The position numbers and the translations under genes are program-made. Under the pieces are notes generated by a model. That model had not been told where the DNA came from and searched no databases. It was given only the letters and a program-made list of their open reading frames with translations. A stretch of DNA of 64,000 nucleotides from Korobacter sp963758505. Its GTDB lineage: Bacteria; Acidobacteriota; Terriglobia; Terriglobales; Acidobacteriaceae. The stretch covers positions 1,550,001-1,614,000 of the forward strand of contig CAVWVJ010000001.1 in the NCBI GenBank assembly GCA_963758505.1, written 5' to 3'. The stretch's first letter is position 1; each line of letters starts with the position of its first letter. Below, piece after piece: positions 1 to 8,702 of this stretch.

Positions 1-74
1 TTGTTTTGCACGTCGCCGGTCAGCCGGCGGCGTCCATCTATCGCAGTGTGGTGCGGAACGCGCCTGCGCTCTAG
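1..74 (+). CDS. 3' end of an unidentified upstream gene (partial)
   Basis: An open frame runs from the window edge to a TAG at 72-74 and would encode the last 23 or so residues of a protein, ending in RNAPAL. The codons look coding-like, but the stretch is too short to identify. The gap before the MgtC-like gene and a promoter-like sequence just after the stop fit the end of a gene. It could also be chance. Confidence 0.3.
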   Translation, partial: VLHVAGQPAASIYRSVVRNAPAL

Positions 75-95
75 ACGTTGAACCATGGGACGCAA

Positions 96-124
96 TTCCT
101 GCTCAGGAATCGGAGTGCTAGAAT
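96..124 (+). promoter_or_regulatory. Promoter of the mgtC-like gene
   Basis: TTCCTG at 96-101 and TAGAAT at 119-124 are separated by 17 bp. The -10 lies 13 nt before the preferred ATG at 138, so the leader would be only about 7 nt. No Shine-Dalgarno sequence is visible. Motif reading only. Confidence 0.4.
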
Positions 125-137
125 TTGTTGCAATTTC

Positions 138-848
138 ATGAATCCATTAAGTTGGGCGGCCGCGCACGGCTTCAAATTCGAGCCTTGGTGGGAGATAGGG
201 TCAAACCTCTTCCGCATCGGCCTTGCCGCTTTTCTGGGTGGCGCGATTGGCCTTGAACGCGAGCTTAGACATAAACCCGCTGGGCTTCGCACCAACATGT
301 TCATCTGCCTCGGCGCCGCATTGTTTACGGTCCTTTCCGCTGAGCTGGCGGGAGAGTTTAGCGGCGACCACACGCGCGTAGCGGCGCAGATCATTCCCGG
401 CATCGGTTTCATCGGCGCTGGATCCATCTTGCATTCCCGTGGTTCCGTGCAGGGCATCACGACGGCGGCAACTCTCTTCGTGGTCGCCTCGGTCGGAATG
501 GCGGCCGGTGGTGGCCTATACCTCACGGCTGTCTTCTCTACCGTGCTGATCATGCTGGCTCTGATCATCCTCGGTTCGATGGAAACTAAGTTCAATCTCA
601 AGCCGATGCCGACGCTGTACGAAGTATTCGGCGAGAATCCGGACGAACTCACGAATTCCATCAATGAAGTTCTGGAAGACATGCATCATGTAATGGAAAG
701 TGTGCAGGTCAGCAAGTCCAATAGCCATTACCGCATGCAGTTCGTGGTCACCAACACCCTCGGGGAGCGTCAGCGACTGCTATCAATCCTGCAGACACTG
801 GGTTGCGTGACACGGGTCAATACCTTTTCTGCGCCGGAACGGGAGTAG
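138..848 (+). CDS. MgtC/SapB family membrane protein
   Basis: A 236-residue integral membrane protein of the MgtC/SapB family, whose members modulate magnesium and ATP homeostasis or act in low-Mg survival. The N-terminal half shows the family signature: LGGAIGLERELRHKPAGLRT, then a GIGFIGAGSI motif and the GxxxGITTAATLFVVASVGMA-type helix. The C-terminal ~70 residues form a soluble ACT-like domain, as in many long MgtC proteins. An in-frame ATG exists at 78, but 138 is preferred because the TTCCTG/TAGAAT promoter lies between the two. It ends 3 nt before the dapF-like gene, so the two may be cotranscribed. Substrate or partner cannot be read from the sequence. Confidence 0.85.
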   Translation: MNPLSWAAAHGFKFEPWWEIGSNLFRIGLAAFLGGAIGLERELRHKPAGLRTNMFICLGAALFTVLSAELAGEFSGDHTRVAAQIIPGIGFIGAGSILHSRGSVQGITTAATLFVVASVGMAAGGGLYLTAVFSTVLIMLALIILGSMETKFNLKPMPTLYEVFGENPDELTNSINEVLEDMHHVMESVQVSKSNSHYRMQFVVTNTLGERQRLLSILQTLGCVTRVNTFSAPERE

Positions 849-851
849 CGC

Positions 852-1634
852 GTGACCTCGATCCCGTTCGCCAAGGCCAGCGCCTGCGGCAATGATTTTC
901 TCGTCATCGACATCGCGCATTCCGGCCCGGACATCCACTCTCTGACGCGCAATCTCTGCGATCGTCACAACGGAGTCGGCGCCGACGGTGTGGAGTGGCT
1001 CATCCCCTCCAAGGTTGCCGATATCGAGGCGCGGCTAATCAACGCCGATGGCAGCGAAGCGGAAGTGTCCGGCAACGGGACCCGCTGCGTGGCCGCGTGC
1101 ATCGCAGAGCACGGAGCAGCAGAACCTATCTCGATTCAGACCGGCGCGGGAATCAGACGTTGTGAACTCATCGCCCGTCGCGGGAATACATACGAATTCA
1201 GAACCGCCATGGGTGCGGCGGAAATCGGCGGCGAACTCACGGTGCGAGCCGCGGGAGCGGAGACGACCGGGATTCGCTTATCGACCGGCAATCCCCACTT
1301 CGTGATCTTTGTAGAGCGATTTGCCGAAGGCTGGCAGATGCTCGCCGAGGCAATCGCACGAACCCCACATTTTCCGCACGGCACAAATATCGAGTTTGTG
1401 AAAGTGAGCGGACGGCAGCACGTAGATGTTCGCCTGTACGAGCGTGGCGTTGGAGAGACCCAGTCTTCCGGAACCGGTTCGTGCGCTTCAGCGGTTGCGG
1501 CGATCCACAGCGGGCGGTGCGATTCTCCGGTCCGGGTGAGCACGCCCGGGGGCGCGCAGACGGTCGAATGGAATCAGGAGATCACGCTGACAGGTCCGGC
1601 TACGATCGTCTGCACCGGCCAGTTTTTCATTTAG
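852..1634 (+). CDS. DapF-like epimerase with both catalytic cysteines replaced by serine
   Basis: A 260-residue protein with the two-lobed diaminopimelate epimerase fold. It has the GNDF motif (residues 13-16), NADGSEAE (65-71), GNPH (146-149) and the paired catalytic loops. DapF normally converts LL- to meso-diaminopimelate using two cysteines, one in each loop (CGNG and ACGSG). Here the first loop reads EVSGNGTRC with Ser73, and the second TQSSGTGSC with Ser206, so neither catalytic Cys is present. The codons are tcc and tcc, with no frame problem. Start is GTG, 3 nt after mgtC. The gene begins a run with LD-carboxypeptidase and Mpl, both acting on mDAP-containing peptides. It may be an altered epimerase, a dehydratase-type enzyme or an inactive binding protein; fold assignment is firm, activity is not. 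Confidence 0.85.
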   Translation: MTSIPFAKASACGNDFLVIDIAHSGPDIHSLTRNLCDRHNGVGADGVEWLIPSKVADIEARLINADGSEAEVSGNGTRCVAACIAEHGAAEPISIQTGAGIRRCELIARRGNTYEFRTAMGAAEIGGELTVRAAGAETTGIRLSTGNPHFVIFVERFAEGWQMLAEAIARTPHFPHGTNIEFVKVSGRQHVDVRLYERGVGETQSSGTGSCASAVAAIHSGRCDSPVRVSTPGGAQTVEWNQEITLTGPATIVCTGQFFI

Positions 1635-1635
1635 G

Positions 1636-2619
1636 ATGGGCCAGATGCCGCACGTCGCCCCAATTCGCCCGCCAATGCTACGGCCCGGCGACATCGTAGG
1701 AATCGTCGCGCCGGCGAGCAATATCGATCCCAAGTCACTGGCTGCCGGGTGCGAACACCTCGGACGCCTGGGCTACGTGCCGTATTACCTCGACTCGATC
1801 TTCGAGAGGGATCTTTTTTTCGCGGGAAGCGTGGCGCGTCGCGTCGCGGAACTCGAGCACATGTTTGCCAATCCTGAAGTGCGGGCGATCGTCTGTGCTC
1901 GCGGCGGCTACGGCAGCAACCATGTCTTGCCGCACTTGAACATAAAGAAGCTGTTGGCGAATCCCAAGCCTTTTATCGGCTACAGCGACATCACCACGTT
2001 GCTCACGTTCTTTGCCGATAATGGCCTGGTGGCCTTCCACGGCCCCATGGTGGCGAAAGATTTTGCCCACGAGGATGGCATCGACCTGGAATCGTGGAGC
2101 ACGGTACTCGGATCCTTGTCGGGCTACGAAAAGGATTTCGGGCGCGACGAGGTCGAAGCGCTGATACAAGGCGAGGCACAAGGAACTCTTTACGGTGGCT
2201 GCCTCTCCATGCTTGTGGCATCGCTTGGAACGCCATACGAGATTGACACCAGGGGAACGATCCTGTTCCTCGAAGACGTCAACGCCAAGCCGTACCAGGT
2301 GGACCGTATGCTGATGCAGTTAAAGCTTGCCGGCAAATTCGAAGAGGTGCGCGGCGTGATCTTCGGCGAGATGCTGGACTGCATCCAGCCTTCGGGGCAG
2401 GACTATCGGCTACAGGAGATCATTTTGCGGATCTTGACCGAGTTCCAGATTCCGGTCGCCTACGGCTTTCCCTCCGGACATGTTCGGCGCGCGAATCACG
2501 TCCTCCCGTTCGCGGTCAACGGCAGGCTTCGGGTGACGGAGCAAGTGCATCTCGGATTCGACGCTGCGGTCGAAGAGCGGCGGGCGCCGGACGTGGCAAA
2601 GGAACAGGCCGGACGATGA
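1636..2619 (+). CDS. ldcA: LD-carboxypeptidase (peptidase family S66)
   Basis: A 327-residue cytoplasmic LD-carboxypeptidase. Family S66 enzymes remove the terminal D-Ala from murein tetrapeptide (mDAP-D-Ala bond), giving the tripeptide used in recycling. The start RPGDIVGIVAPAS is typical, the nucleophile Ser lies in ARGGYGSNHVLP, the catalytic Glu in FLEDVNAKPYQVDRML, and the His in YGFPSGH. It follows the DapF-like gene by 1 nt and overlaps mpl by the ATGA at 2616-2619, so translation is probably coupled with Mpl, which uses its product. MccF-type immunity proteins share this family, but the neighbours favour recycling. Confidence 0.92.
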   Translation: MGQMPHVAPIRPPMLRPGDIVGIVAPASNIDPKSLAAGCEHLGRLGYVPYYLDSIFERDLFFAGSVARRVAELEHMFANPEVRAIVCARGGYGSNHVLPHLNIKKLLANPKPFIGYSDITTLLTFFADNGLVAFHGPMVAKDFAHEDGIDLESWSTVLGSLSGYEKDFGRDEVEALIQGEAQGTLYGGCLSMLVASLGTPYEIDTRGTILFLEDVNAKPYQVDRMLMQLKLAGKFEEVRGVIFGEMLDCIQPSGQDYRLQEIILRILTEFQIPVAYGFPSGHVRRANHVLPFAVNGRLRVTEQVHLGFDAAVEERRAPDVAKEQAGR

Positions 2620-4019
2620 GCAAGCATATCCATCTGGTCGGCATCTGTGGCACGGCGATGGCATCGCTGGCGGGCATGCTCAAGGCGCGTGGATTCCATG
2701 TCACCGGCTCGGATGCCGCGGCCTATCCGCCGATGTCCGATTTCCTCGCCCGGATCGGTGTGCCCGTCTCGCAGCCGTTCGCCGAAAGCAATCTCACATC
2801 GCGGCCCGACCTCGTCGTGATCGGCAATGCCATCTCCCGCGGAAATGTAGAGCTCGAATACGTGCTGGACCAGGGCATCCCGTTTACATCCATGGCTGCG
2901 CTGCTTCATGACGAATTTCTGCAACAGCGCGAAGTGATTGCCGTCGCCGGCACGCATGGGAAAACCACCACTACCTCGATGCTCGCGTGGATCTTCCATT
3001 TCGCCGGTCGCAATCCTTCGTTCCTGATCGGTGGCATTGCCGAGAACTTCGGTTCGAGTTTTGCCGTCAGCGAGGGCGCGCATTTCATCATCGAAGGCGA
3101 TGAATACGACACCGCCTTCTTCGACAAAGGCCCGAAGTTTCTCCATTATTTTCCGAAGTCGCTTATTTTGACCGCCGTCGAGTTCGACCACGCGGATATT
3201 TACAAAGATCTCGAGGAAGTGAAGACGGCCTTTAAGCGTTTGGTGAACCTGATCCCGCGCAGCGGCAGAATCCTTGCGTGGGATGGGCATCGCAACGTGG
3301 ACGAATGCGTTGCCAAGGCCTTCTGCAAGGTCGAGCGCTACGGCTTCGCCGCGAACTCCGAATGGCGCGTCGCCAACGTGCAGCACTCGCCGGCTCAGAC
3401 TCGTTGGACGGTGCTGCGTCACGGCACTGCCTGGGCGAAGCTCGAATTTCCCATTGCCGGCGATTACAACGTGCTCAATGCCACGGTTGCAGCCGCCATG
3501 GCTGCGCATTACGGCATCGCCCCGGAAGAAGTTGCGGCGGCCCTTCACGAATTCAAGAGCGTCAAGCGGCGACTCGAGGTCAAGGCCGAGGTGAAGGGGA
3601 TTACGATCATCGACGATTTCGCGCATCACCCCACGGCCATTGCCGAAACCCTCAAGGCGCTGCGCACCCGCTATGCCGGGCGCCGTCTCTGGGCGGTCCT
3701 CGAGCCGCGTTCCAATACCCTGCGCCGCAACGTATTTCAGCACGAACTCGTGCAAAGTCTTCGCATCGCCGACCGGGTAGTGCTGGCCGGAATCTTCAAG
3801 TCGGAGGCGATTCCGGAATCCGAGCGCCTCGATCCGGCAAACGTGGTGCGCGAACTCAACCAGCAGGGAACTCCCGCGGTATTGCATCCGACGGCGGATG
3901 AGATTACGGCTGCCATCGTCCCTGAACTTGTTCCGGGTGATGTCGTCGCGATCCTCTCCAATGGAGGCTTTGGCGGCATCTACGAAAAGCTGCCTGCCAG
4001 AATCGAGCAGGGCGCATGA
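2616..4019 (+). CDS. mpl: UDP-MurNAc:L-alanyl-gamma-D-glutamyl-meso-diaminopimelate ligase
   Basis: A 467-residue Mur ligase of the Mpl type, which joins recovered murein tripeptide to UDP-MurNAc so that it re-enters cell wall synthesis. Evidence: N-terminal HLVGICGTAM nucleotide-binding motif, ATP P-loop GTHGKTTTT (112-120), the HADIYKDLEEVK segment found in Mpl, and the DDFAHHPTAI motif. Length matches E. coli Mpl. It overlaps ldcA by 4 nt and the M61 peptidase gene by 4 nt, placing it in the middle of a translationally coupled operon. The large ORF antisense to it is a G+C-driven shadow. Confidence 0.94.
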   Translation: MSKHIHLVGICGTAMASLAGMLKARGFHVTGSDAAAYPPMSDFLARIGVPVSQPFAESNLTSRPDLVVIGNAISRGNVELEYVLDQGIPFTSMAALLHDEFLQQREVIAVAGTHGKTTTTSMLAWIFHFAGRNPSFLIGGIAENFGSSFAVSEGAHFIIEGDEYDTAFFDKGPKFLHYFPKSLILTAVEFDHADIYKDLEEVKTAFKRLVNLIPRSGRILAWDGHRNVDECVAKAFCKVERYGFAANSEWRVANVQHSPAQTRWTVLRHGTAWAKLEFPIAGDYNVLNATVAAAMAAHYGIAPEEVAAALHEFKSVKRRLEVKAEVKGITIIDDFAHHPTAIAETLKALRTRYAGRRLWAVLEPRSNTLRRNVFQHELVQSLRIADRVVLAGIFKSEAIPESERLDPANVVRELNQQGTPAVLHPTADEITAAIVPELVPGDVVAILSNGGFGGIYEKLPARIEQGA

Positions 4020-5887
4020 ATGCCCTCGGCCGCTGCATCGTGCGTTTCGGCGGATTGCTGCTCATCCTGTTTTCGCTCGCGTCTCTCGGATTCGGCGCCA
4101 ACCCGGTTACCTGTTCGGCCCCGGCTAAACTCACGCCCAGCGCACCCTTGGAATACTTTATCTCCGGCGCGGATCATGATCGCCATCTCTTGCATATTGC
4201 GATCCGCTATCAATCCAGCGGCCCTACAGAATTCCAGATGCCGGTTTGGAATGCGCTCTACCAGGTTCGCGATTTCGCCCAATACGTCACCGGTGTTGCC
4301 GCCAGAAACAACAAGAACGAACCGTTACCGGTGACCGCCCTCGACAAAACGACCTGGCAGGTGGGCGCCGCGGATGGTTGCGCGGTGATCGAGTACACGG
4401 TGTTCGCCAATACTCCGGGTCCGTTTAGCTCCCAAGTCACTGCCGATCACATCTTTCTGAACTGGGCAGAAGTTTTGCTCTATGAGCCGAAGGAGCGCAG
4501 CACCCCGCTCATGCTCGCGTTCTCTCACCTGCCTTCGCAGTGGGCGCTCCACGATTTAGGCGTGTTCGACGAACTTCCGTTGGAAGGCACCTACCAGCTT
4601 CACGAGCCGGTTCGCTATGACGTTCTTGTCGATAGTCCCGTGGACGTCGGAAGTAGTCAAATTTCTACCTTCGACGAAGATGGAGCGCGCTATCGCATCG
4701 TTGTCGATGCCGACAAGGCTGACTACACCCTCACTCCCTTGCAGGATGCGGTGAAGAAGGTGGTGCACGCCGAGGTCGATTGGATGCAGGATCGGCCCTT
4801 CCAGCAATACACCTTCCTCTACCATTTCCCGCATGGACCGATTGGCGGAGGGATGGAACACAGTTATGGCACGGCCATCACTACCCCTGCCTTTCGGCTT
4901 CGCGACAACCCTCTCGCCCCCATCGACACGACCGCCCACGAGTTCTTCCACTTGTGGAATGTGAAGCGCATACGCCCGCAATCCATGGAGCCGGTCGATT
5001 TCGAACACGAGCAGTACTCACGCGCGCTGTGGTTTTGCGAAGGCGTAACCAGCACTGCTTCGGAGCTCATGTTGGTTCGCGCGGGACTGCTCAACGAGCG
5101 CGGCTACCTCGCCCATCTCTCCGAGATATTGACCGAGTTTGAGAGCCGTCCGGCACGCCGCTTTCAGTCGCCGGAAGACTCCAGCGTCGATGCGTGGCTG
5201 GAGGGACGGCCCTACTACCGTCGTCCGGAACGAAGCGTTTCCTACTACACCAGCGGGGAATTGCTTGGCGTGCTGCTCGACTTGCGGATACGAGAGGCAA
5301 CCCGAGGAACCAAGTCTTTGCGTGATCTGTTTCAATTCATGAACGCTGAATACGCCAGGAAACATCGCTACTATGACGACTCCCAGGGCATACAACAAGC
5401 CGCCGAGAGCGTCAGTGGCGCGGACCTCAAAGACTTCTTTGCGAAGTACGTTCGCGGCACAGAGCCGATTCCCTACGACGATTTTCTCCGCTGGGTGGGT
5501 CTGAAGGTCGAGCCTTTTACGATTCTCGGAACCGATGCCGGGTTCGACGCGACGGTAAATTTCACCGGCTTGCCCGAAGTCGTGTCCATCTCCCCGGGCA
5601 GTCCTGTCGAAGCTGCGGGTGTGCGTGTCGGCGACACCCTGGCGGCGATCAATGGAGACGAATATCTCGGTGAATTGGACACATTTCTCGCCGGGCGTAA
5701 GCCGGGCGAAAATATCTCGTTCCGCTTCACTTCGCATGGTCGTCCGATCGTGGTGAATGTCGTACTCAAAGCCTCCAACCAGTCGGGGCTTGCGGCGGTC
5801 GATTTGCCGATCGTGACCCCGGACCAGCGCGCGCAGCGTAAAGCGTGGATCACCGGAGACGATCTCCCCATGGCCGGGCCCCGATGA
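4016..5887 (+). CDS. Secreted M61 family metallopeptidase with PDZ domain
   Basis: A 623-residue glycyl aminopeptidase-like protein of family M61. An N-terminal hydrophobic signal sequence (about residues 5-27) sends it out of the cytoplasm. The zinc site HEFFH is at 308-312 with the family GMEHSYGT motif just upstream (279-285). A PDZ domain occupies about residues 510-590 (VVSISPGSPVEAAGVRVGD). Such proteins are abundant in Acidobacteria and probably trim peptides in the periplasm. The ATGA overlaps with mpl and with the acyltransferase gene suggest one transcript. A link to murein peptide uptake is possible but unproven. Confidence 0.9.
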   Translation: MNALGRCIVRFGGLLLILFSLASLGFGANPVTCSAPAKLTPSAPLEYFISGADHDRHLLHIAIRYQSSGPTEFQMPVWNALYQVRDFAQYVTGVAARNNKNEPLPVTALDKTTWQVGAADGCAVIEYTVFANTPGPFSSQVTADHIFLNWAEVLLYEPKERSTPLMLAFSHLPSQWALHDLGVFDELPLEGTYQLHEPVRYDVLVDSPVDVGSSQISTFDEDGARYRIVVDADKADYTLTPLQDAVKKVVHAEVDWMQDRPFQQYTFLYHFPHGPIGGGMEHSYGTAITTPAFRLRDNPLAPIDTTAHEFFHLWNVKRIRPQSMEPVDFEHEQYSRALWFCEGVTSTASELMLVRAGLLNERGYLAHLSEILTEFESRPARRFQSPEDSSVDAWLEGRPYYRRPERSVSYYTSGELLGVLLDLRIREATRGTKSLRDLFQFMNAEYARKHRYYDDSQGIQQAAESVSGADLKDFFAKYVRGTEPIPYDDFLRWVGLKVEPFTILGTDAGFDATVNFTGLPEVVSISPGSPVEAAGVRVGDTLAAINGDEYLGELDTFLAGRKPGENISFRFTSHGRPIVVNVVLKASNQSGLAAVDLPIVTPDQRAQRKAWITGDDLPMAGPR

Positions 5888-6615
5888 TCCGAACGTTTCT
5901 CGCGTTTGCCTGGTGGGCCTTCTGGACGCTGCTGAACGGTATCTGGGGCATACCCTGGATGTTGATCACGGGCCGCATCGACGGGCTCTACAAGAGCGCG
6001 GTCTGGGGTGCGCTCGTCGGTGCGAAGCTGGCAGGCGCGAAGATCGAGATTCGCGGACGCGAGAACATCCGCCAGGGTCAGAACTACATCTTCATGGCAA
6101 ACCACGTTTCGAACATGGACCCGCCGATCGTGATCCCGCTCATTCCGGGTCGCACGTCGGTGCTGGTGAAGAAAGAATTGTTCCGGATTCCATTGCTCGG
6201 AACCGCCATGAAGCTGGCGCAACTTGTACCCGTGGATCGCACGAACCGCGACGCGGCCATCGCGAGCATTCGGGAGGCAACTGAGGTCCTGCGCCAGAAT
6301 CTGCATATGACCGTATTCCCCGAAGGCACCCGCTCGAGCGACGGAAGAATGCGGTCCATGAAGAAGGGGCCCTTTTACCTGGCCGAAGAGTCGGGCGTCC
6401 CCGTAATTCCGGTCACCATCAGCGGTACCTTCGCGATGTGGCCGAAAAACCGGTTCCGCATGAAACCCGGTCCGGTCACCCTGACCTTCCATCCCGCTAT
6501 CACCTATGCGCAAGCCGGTAACCGCGAGGCCCTGATGACCGCCGTACGCAACGCCATCGAGAGTGCCTTGCCGGAAGACCAGCGCAGCAACTTTACGGAA
6601 CAAGATGAAATCTAG
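5884..6615 (+). CDS. plsC: 1-acyl-sn-glycerol-3-phosphate acyltransferase
   Basis: A 243-residue PlsC-type acyltransferase that would acylate lysophosphatidate at the inner membrane. It has an N-terminal membrane segment, the catalytic HX4D motif NHVSNMD (about 73-79), the VPVDR block and the substrate-binding FPEGTRSS motif (about 145-152). The ATG at 5884 overlaps the M61 stop (ATGA) and removes a 13-residue extension present in the longest frame. The stop overlaps the converging murQ stop by 4 nt. Other LPLAT-superfamily substrates such as ornithine lipids cannot be excluded. Confidence 0.88.
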   Translation: MIRTFLAFAWWAFWTLLNGIWGIPWMLITGRIDGLYKSAVWGALVGAKLAGAKIEIRGRENIRQGQNYIFMANHVSNMDPPIVIPLIPGRTSVLVKKELFRIPLLGTAMKLAQLVPVDRTNRDAAIASIREATEVLRQNLHMTVFPEGTRSSDGRMRSMKKGPFYLAEESGVPVIPVTISGTFAMWPKNRFRMKPGPVTLTFHPAITYAQAGNREALMTAVRNAIESALPEDQRSNFTEQDEI

Positions 6616-7529
6616 CGGCGCTCGGCGATGGCTTTTCGTACACTGCCGCCCGCAGCTTTGAGCCGTCGCGCGGCAACCGCCTTCGAGACGCTTGCCTGGA
6701 CCATCACCAGCGCGACGGGAATGCTATCCCCGGCCTGTTCGACGGCGCGGGCGGCCTCATCGGCGGAGAGGCCGGTGATCTGCTGGACGATGCGAATGCC
6801 TCGTTCCATGAGCTTCTGGTTCTTGAGGTGAAGATTCACCATCAGGTTTCCATAAACATAGCCAAGCCGGGTGAACGCGCCGGTAGTGATCATGTTGCAG
6901 ATCATCTTTTGCGCTGTACCGGCCTTCATCCGCGTCGAACCGCTCACGACCTCGGGGCCAACTTCCACCTCGATGGCGACATCGGCGATGGCCGCTAACG
7001 GCGTGCCGGTATTGCAGACAATCGCAACCGTCCTCGCGCCCTTGCTCCGGGCGTATTCCACTGCAGCGATGGTATAAGGCGTACGTCCGCTGGCTGCGAG
7101 ACCGATCACAACATCCTTGCGCCCCGGTTTCTTCTTCACCATGTCGGCGCGACCAGCCTCGCGGGAATCTTCGTTCGCCTCTACGGCGTGACCCAGCGCC
7201 TGGTCGCCGCCCGCGATGAGGTATTGCACCCGCTCCGGCGAAGTGTTGAACGTCGGCGGACACTCGCTGGCATCGAGAGCGCCCAGGCGGCCACTCGTTC
7301 CTGTACCCACATAGATCAGTCGTCCGCCGCGGCGGAATGCCTGTTCCACTGCGCTGACAGCCTTCGCCACCTGGGGAAGCGCTTTGCGGACTGCCTTCGC
7401 GACTTTCTGATCTTCGCGGTTAATGATCTCCACGATTTCCAGCGCGGATTTGAGATCGAGGTCCGCCGAAGCCGGATTCGGACGCTCCGTGCGCAGGTGA
7501 GCGGTATCGGTTGCAGGCTTATGTCTCAT
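6612..7529 (-). CDS. murQ: N-acetylmuramic acid 6-phosphate etherase
   Basis: A 305-residue MurQ, which cleaves the lactyl ether of MurNAc-6-phosphate to GlcNAc-6-phosphate and D-lactate. The SIS-domain signature GTGTSGRLGALDASECPPTF (with the catalytic Glu) and KAGTAQKMICNMITT are clear, and the length is normal. It lies head-to-tail behind the beta-lactamase-fold hydrolase gene (8 nt gap). Both run opposite to mpl and toward it. With the NamZ fusion on the other side, this supplies the MurNAc branch of recycling. No MurP, MurK or AnmK is visible in the window, so the source of MurNAc-6-P lies elsewhere. Confidence 0.94.
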   Translation of the reverse strand: MRHKPATDTAHLRTERPNPASADLDLKSALEIVEIINREDQKVAKAVRKALPQVAKAVSAVEQAFRRGGRLIYVGTGTSGRLGALDASECPPTFNTSPERVQYLIAGGDQALGHAVEANEDSREAGRADMVKKKPGRKDVVIGLAASGRTPYTIAAVEYARSKGARTVAIVCNTGTPLAAIADVAIEVEVGPEVVSGSTRMKAGTAQKMICNMITTGAFTRLGYVYGNLMVNLHLKNQKLMERGIRIVQQITGLSADEAARAVEQAGDSIPVALVMVQASVSKAVAARRLKAAGGSVRKAIAERR

Positions 7530-7537
7530 GTTCTGGG

Positions 7538-8632
7538 TCAGAGATTCTCCACGATAGCATCATGGACCGCCGGCCTCAGCGTCTTGATCGCCTGCGATTC
7601 ACGATGGGGCCATGTGCGGTTAGTAAGCAGGGTGATCGAGAGCCTCCGCTCGGGATCGATCCAAAGCGAGGTTCCGGTGTAGCCGAGATGTCCGTACGCT
7701 TTTGCGGAAAGCTTGCTTCCGGATTGCGACGGCGAGGAAGGCGTGTCCCAGCCGAGAGCAAAACTTGTGCCGGCGGGAGAATACGGGCGACGGGTGAAGA
7801 GCCGAACGGTTTCCGGTTGAAGAATCGGGGCGCCCCCCCGCAACAGGCATTCGCCGAAGAGCGCGAGGTCATAGGCACTGGCGAAGAGTCCCGCGTGTCC
7901 CGCGACACCACCCATTATGCTGGCGTTCTCATCATCCACTTCTCCCTGGATCACGCGATGGCGAAAGTCGCGATCGTCTTGCGTCGGAGGAATCGTAGAG
8001 CGCTTCTCGGCGTGCGGACAGTATCGTGCCGTTGTCATGCCGAGCGGCGTCGCAATCTCGCGGTCCACGAATGCCTCCAGGCTCTCGCCCGCAATACGAG
8101 CGAGGATATCTCCCAACAGGATGAAACCTAAATCGCTATATTCCGAGCGGATGCCCGGCTGATTTGCGAGAGGTGCGGCGGCGGCAGCCCCCACGATCTG
8201 CCCGCGCGTCTTGCAGCGAAGAAAGAGCTTTTCGTAGGCCGGCAATCCGGAAGAGTGGGAGAGCAGCATGGCGAGCGTGATCTCCCGCTTGCCGCCATCT
8301 TCGAACTCGCGAAAAAAGTCGCGCACCTTCTGATTCGTCTTGAGCGCGCCGCGTTCGTGCAAGAGCATGGCCATGGTAGTGGTCGCTACCGCCTTCGTAA
8401 CCGAGGCCAGATCGTATACAGTTTCGGGCTGAACGATGGGAGCGTCTTCTTCGTAGGTAAACCGCCCGAACGCTTTCCACGCGACGAGCCTGCAGTTCTG
8501 GGTCACGGCCACTACGGCGCCCGGGGTCACGTGCTCGCGGATGCCCTCGGCGAGCAGCCGGAACGCACCAGCGAACTGCACATCCTGGTGCTCGAAGGCG
8601 TGCTCCAACGCCGCCGGTTGAACCTGGTTCAT
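7538..8632 (-). CDS. Beta-lactamase-fold serine hydrolase (AmiE-like)
   Basis: A protein of about 364 residues with the class C beta-lactamase/esterase fold. SVTK (nucleophile Ser and Lys) sits in the DLASVTKAVATT block, followed by EYSDLGFILLG as the Tyr motif and HLGYTG as the KTG equivalent. No signal peptide is evident. The longest frame starts at a TTG (8647), but ATG 8632 is preceded by GGAG. The nearest characterised context is B. subtilis AmiE (YbbE), a MurNAc-L-Ala amidase encoded beside NamZ and MurQ. The same neighbours occur here, so an amidase in muropeptide recycling is a reasonable inference. An esterase or D,D-peptidase is the alternative. Confidence 0.8.
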   Translation of the reverse strand: MNQVQPAALEHAFEHQDVQFAGAFRLLAEGIREHVTPGAVVAVTQNCRLVAWKAFGRFTYEEDAPIVQPETVYDLASVTKAVATTTMAMLLHERGALKTNQKVRDFFREFEDGGKREITLAMLLSHSSGLPAYEKLFLRCKTRGQIVGAAAAAPLANQPGIRSEYSDLGFILLGDILARIAGESLEAFVDREIATPLGMTTARYCPHAEKRSTIPPTQDDRDFRHRVIQGEVDDENASIMGGVAGHAGLFASAYDLALFGECLLRGGAPILQPETVRLFTRRPYSPAGTSFALGWDTPSSPSQSGSKLSAKAYGHLGYTGTSLWIDPERRLSITLLTNRTWPHRESQAIKTLRPAVHDAIVENL

Positions 8633-8657
8633 TACTGTAGGCTCCAAGTCGCGCCCC

Positions 8658-8663
8658 TATAAT
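8658..8663 (+). promoter_or_regulatory. -10 element upstream of the hydrolase-NamZ gene
   Basis: A perfect TATAAT lies in the short divergent gap between the two hydrolase genes. The sequence 17 bp upstream does not match a -35 well. An A+T-rich stretch here may also serve the minus-strand gene. Confidence 0.4.
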
Positions 8664-8702
8664 AAACATCATTTCTCTGTAACACGGGAAGGGAAACCGC
8701 TG

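Noticed and set aside
2496..3887. 463-codon frame antisense to mpl
   Set aside because: Mirror of a conserved high-G+C gene, no domain, no ribosome site. The same applies to the long antisense frames over the amidohydrolase, the secreted toroid protein and carB.
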